Below, piece after piece: positions 20,318 to 21,197 of a stretch of 21,197 nt of DNA. The notes under the pieces were generated by a model that was not told where the DNA came from, did no database searches, and saw only the letters and a list, made by a program, of their open reading frames with translations. A program made the translations under genes and the position numbers. This DNA comes from an uncultured Gemmatimonadota bacterium. Its GTDB lineage: Bacteria > Gemmatimonadota > Gemmatimonadetes > Gemmatimonadales > Gemmatimonadaceae. The DNA lies in NCBI GenBank assembly GCA_903906325.1, contig CAIVJV010000331.1, positions 1 through 21,197 of the forward strand, written 5' to 3'. The number at the start of each line of letters is the position of its first letter. Position 1 is the stretch's first letter.

Positions 20318-21156
20318 GTGTCGGGACCGGCACGGTCGACCTGCACGCGCATTCGACCGCGTCGGACGGCTCGGCGGCGCCAGCGGCGGCGGTCGAGCTC
20401 GCGCATCAGGCCGGCGTCGCGGCCTTCGCGCTGACCGACCATGACACCATGGCGGGGATCGATGCCGCGCAGGAGGCGGCGGTGCGCCTCGGCCTGCGGT
20501 TCATCCCTGGGGTCGAACTGAGCGTCCATCAGGACGCGCAGGAGGTCCACCTCCTCGGGTTGCACATCGCCGATGTGGCAGGGATGGAGCAGGCGCTGAC
20601 GACCTTCCGCGACGGTCGGCGTCTGCGCGCGCAGGCCATGGTGGACCGGCTCATCGCCGTGGGGGCGCCGATCGACTTCGCGGCCGTGCTCGCCGCGGCG
20701 GCGGGTGGGGCGATCGGTCGCCCGCACGTCGCGAAGGCCCTCGTGGCGGCCGGCCATGTGAAGGACCATCGAGAGGCCTTCGACAAGTACCTCGCCGCGG
20801 GGCGGCCGGCCTACGTCGACAAGGCGCGCCTCGAGATCGCCGACGGGATCGCGCTCATCCATCGGTTCGGCGGGCTCGCGATCATCGCGCATCCGGGGCC
20901 CGAGGGGCGCCGCGAGCGCCTCGAGCCGTTGGTCGCGCTCGGGCTCGATGGCGTCGAGGTGAAACATCCCAGCCATTCGGCCGAGGACGCGAAACGCATC
21001 CTCGCGCTCGTCGACCACCTCGGCCTGGTGCCGAGCGGGGGGTCCGATTGGCACGGGGCGATGATGGGACCGCGCACGCTGGGGGCGATGCAGGTGCCGA
21101 TGGCCTGGCTCGAGCGGCAGGACGCGCGACTCGCGGCGCGGCGCGCGGCGGCGTGA
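20314..21156 (+). CDS. PHP-domain phosphoesterase (RNase AM/YciV/TrpH-like)
   Basis: A 280-residue PHP-domain metal-dependent phosphoesterase. Metal ligands are visible in DLHAHSTASDGS (H11, H13, D18), LTDHDT (D42, H43, D44), GVELS (E68), AIIAHPG and GSDWHG near the C-terminus. The family includes E. coli YciV (RNase AM), which removes 5' nucleotides from short RNA and DNA and cleaves 3',5'-nucleoside bisphosphates; size and motifs fit. The start is GTG, overlapping the previous stop by 4 bases (GTGA), which indicates translational coupling; no independent ribosome site is clear. All expected PHP motifs appear intact, so it is probably active. The exact substrate cannot be told from sequence alone. 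Confidence 0.9.
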   Translation: MSVGTGTVDLHAHSTASDGSAAPAAAVELAHQAGVAAFALTDHDTMAGIDAAQEAAVRLGLRFIPGVELSVHQDAQEVHLLGLHIADVAGMEQALTTFRDGRRLRAQAMVDRLIAVGAPIDFAAVLAAAAGGAIGRPHVAKALVAAGHVKDHREAFDKYLAAGRPAYVDKARLEIADGIALIHRFGGLAIIAHPGPEGRRERLEPLVALGLDGVEVKHPSHSAEDAKRILALVDHLGLVPSGGSDWHGAMMGPRTLGAMQVPMAWLERQDARLAARRAAA

Positions 21157-21197
21157 GCGACGGGGTCGGCATGCGCGTCGCGCTGGTGACGGGGGCC
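21153..21197 (+). CDS. Start of a probable short-chain dehydrogenase/reductase (partial)
   Basis: Only about 15 codons are in the window. The reading MRVALVTGA is the typical first strand and start of the TGxxxGxG cofactor loop of short-chain dehydrogenases, here cut off by the window edge. GTG 21153 overlaps the PHP gene stop by 4 bases in the same GTGA style as the previous junction; ATG 21171, directly before the motif, is the alternative start. The family is a guess from a short motif. Confidence 0.5.
   Translation, partial: MSDGVGMRVALVTGA

Noticed and set aside
1..21197. Mobile elements, defence systems, biosynthetic clusters, RNA genes
   Set aside because: No transposase, integrase, toxin-antitoxin pair, phage gene, tRNA or rRNA was found; composition is even across the window and genes are chromosomal in character.

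Overview
This 21.2 kb window is GC-rich chromosomal DNA from a Gram-negative-type bacterium. It carries TonB/ExbB/ExbD, several lipoprotein signal peptides, frequent GTG starts and tightly coupled genes. The high GC, the paired ExbD proteins, the GH3-serine hydrolase fusion and the style of the small unknown proteins fit Gemmatimonadota. That assignment is an inference from gene style, not something a marker gene in the window proves. No rRNA, tRNA, CRISPR array, transposase or integrase was seen. No gene-free stretch exceeds 150 bases; the longest are 4893-5038, 2384-2526, 9750-9859 and 10217-10309.

Layout. (A) 1-2383: the tail of a peroxiredoxin, then an OmpR-type response regulator and its sensor histidine kinase. 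(B) 2384-5869: an envelope energy-transduction operon, tonB-exbB-exbD-exbD. It is preceded by a run of 11-bp-spaced TTCAT-like units resembling a Pho box and followed by a strong hairpin. A second TonB-like protein with a Gly/Pro-rich linker comes next. (C) 5933-7252: a dicarboxylate/amino-acid:cation symporter. (D) 7278-14530: a peptidoglycan (muropeptide) salvage region. On the minus strand are a NagZ-like GH3 hexosaminidase fused to a beta-lactamase-fold serine hydrolase, an erpA-type Fe-S carrier gene, a sodium:solute symporter and a BadF-type amino-sugar kinase. On the plus strand, divergent from the fusion and overlapping its start, is a NamZ-type (DUF1343) exo-N-acetylmuramidase lipoprotein. 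(E) 14539-16026: a CDP-alcohol phosphatidyltransferase, a small lipoprotein and a 103-aa unknown. (F) 16026-21197: a tightly packed plus-strand chain encoding a branched-chain-type 2-oxoacid dehydrogenase (E1 alpha, E1 beta, a small two-helix membrane protein, E2), two small unknown proteins, a PHP phosphoesterase and the first codons of a probable short-chain dehydrogenase.

How the genes fit together. Region D has the enzyme classes of the Bacillus subtilis NagZ-AmiE-NamZ rescue route (GlcNAc removal, stem-peptide removal, MurNAc removal). It also has a transporter-kinase pair resembling Tannerella MurT-MurK. The MurNAc-6-phosphate etherase (MurQ) is not in the window. Region F lacks E3 (dihydrolipoamide dehydrogenase), which must be encoded elsewhere if the complex is active.

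The most interesting points are the five-unit Pho-box-like array before tonB, the overlapping divergent starts of the two wall-degrading lipoproteins, the fusion enzyme itself, the membrane protein embedded between E1 beta and E2, and the two small unknown genes after E2.
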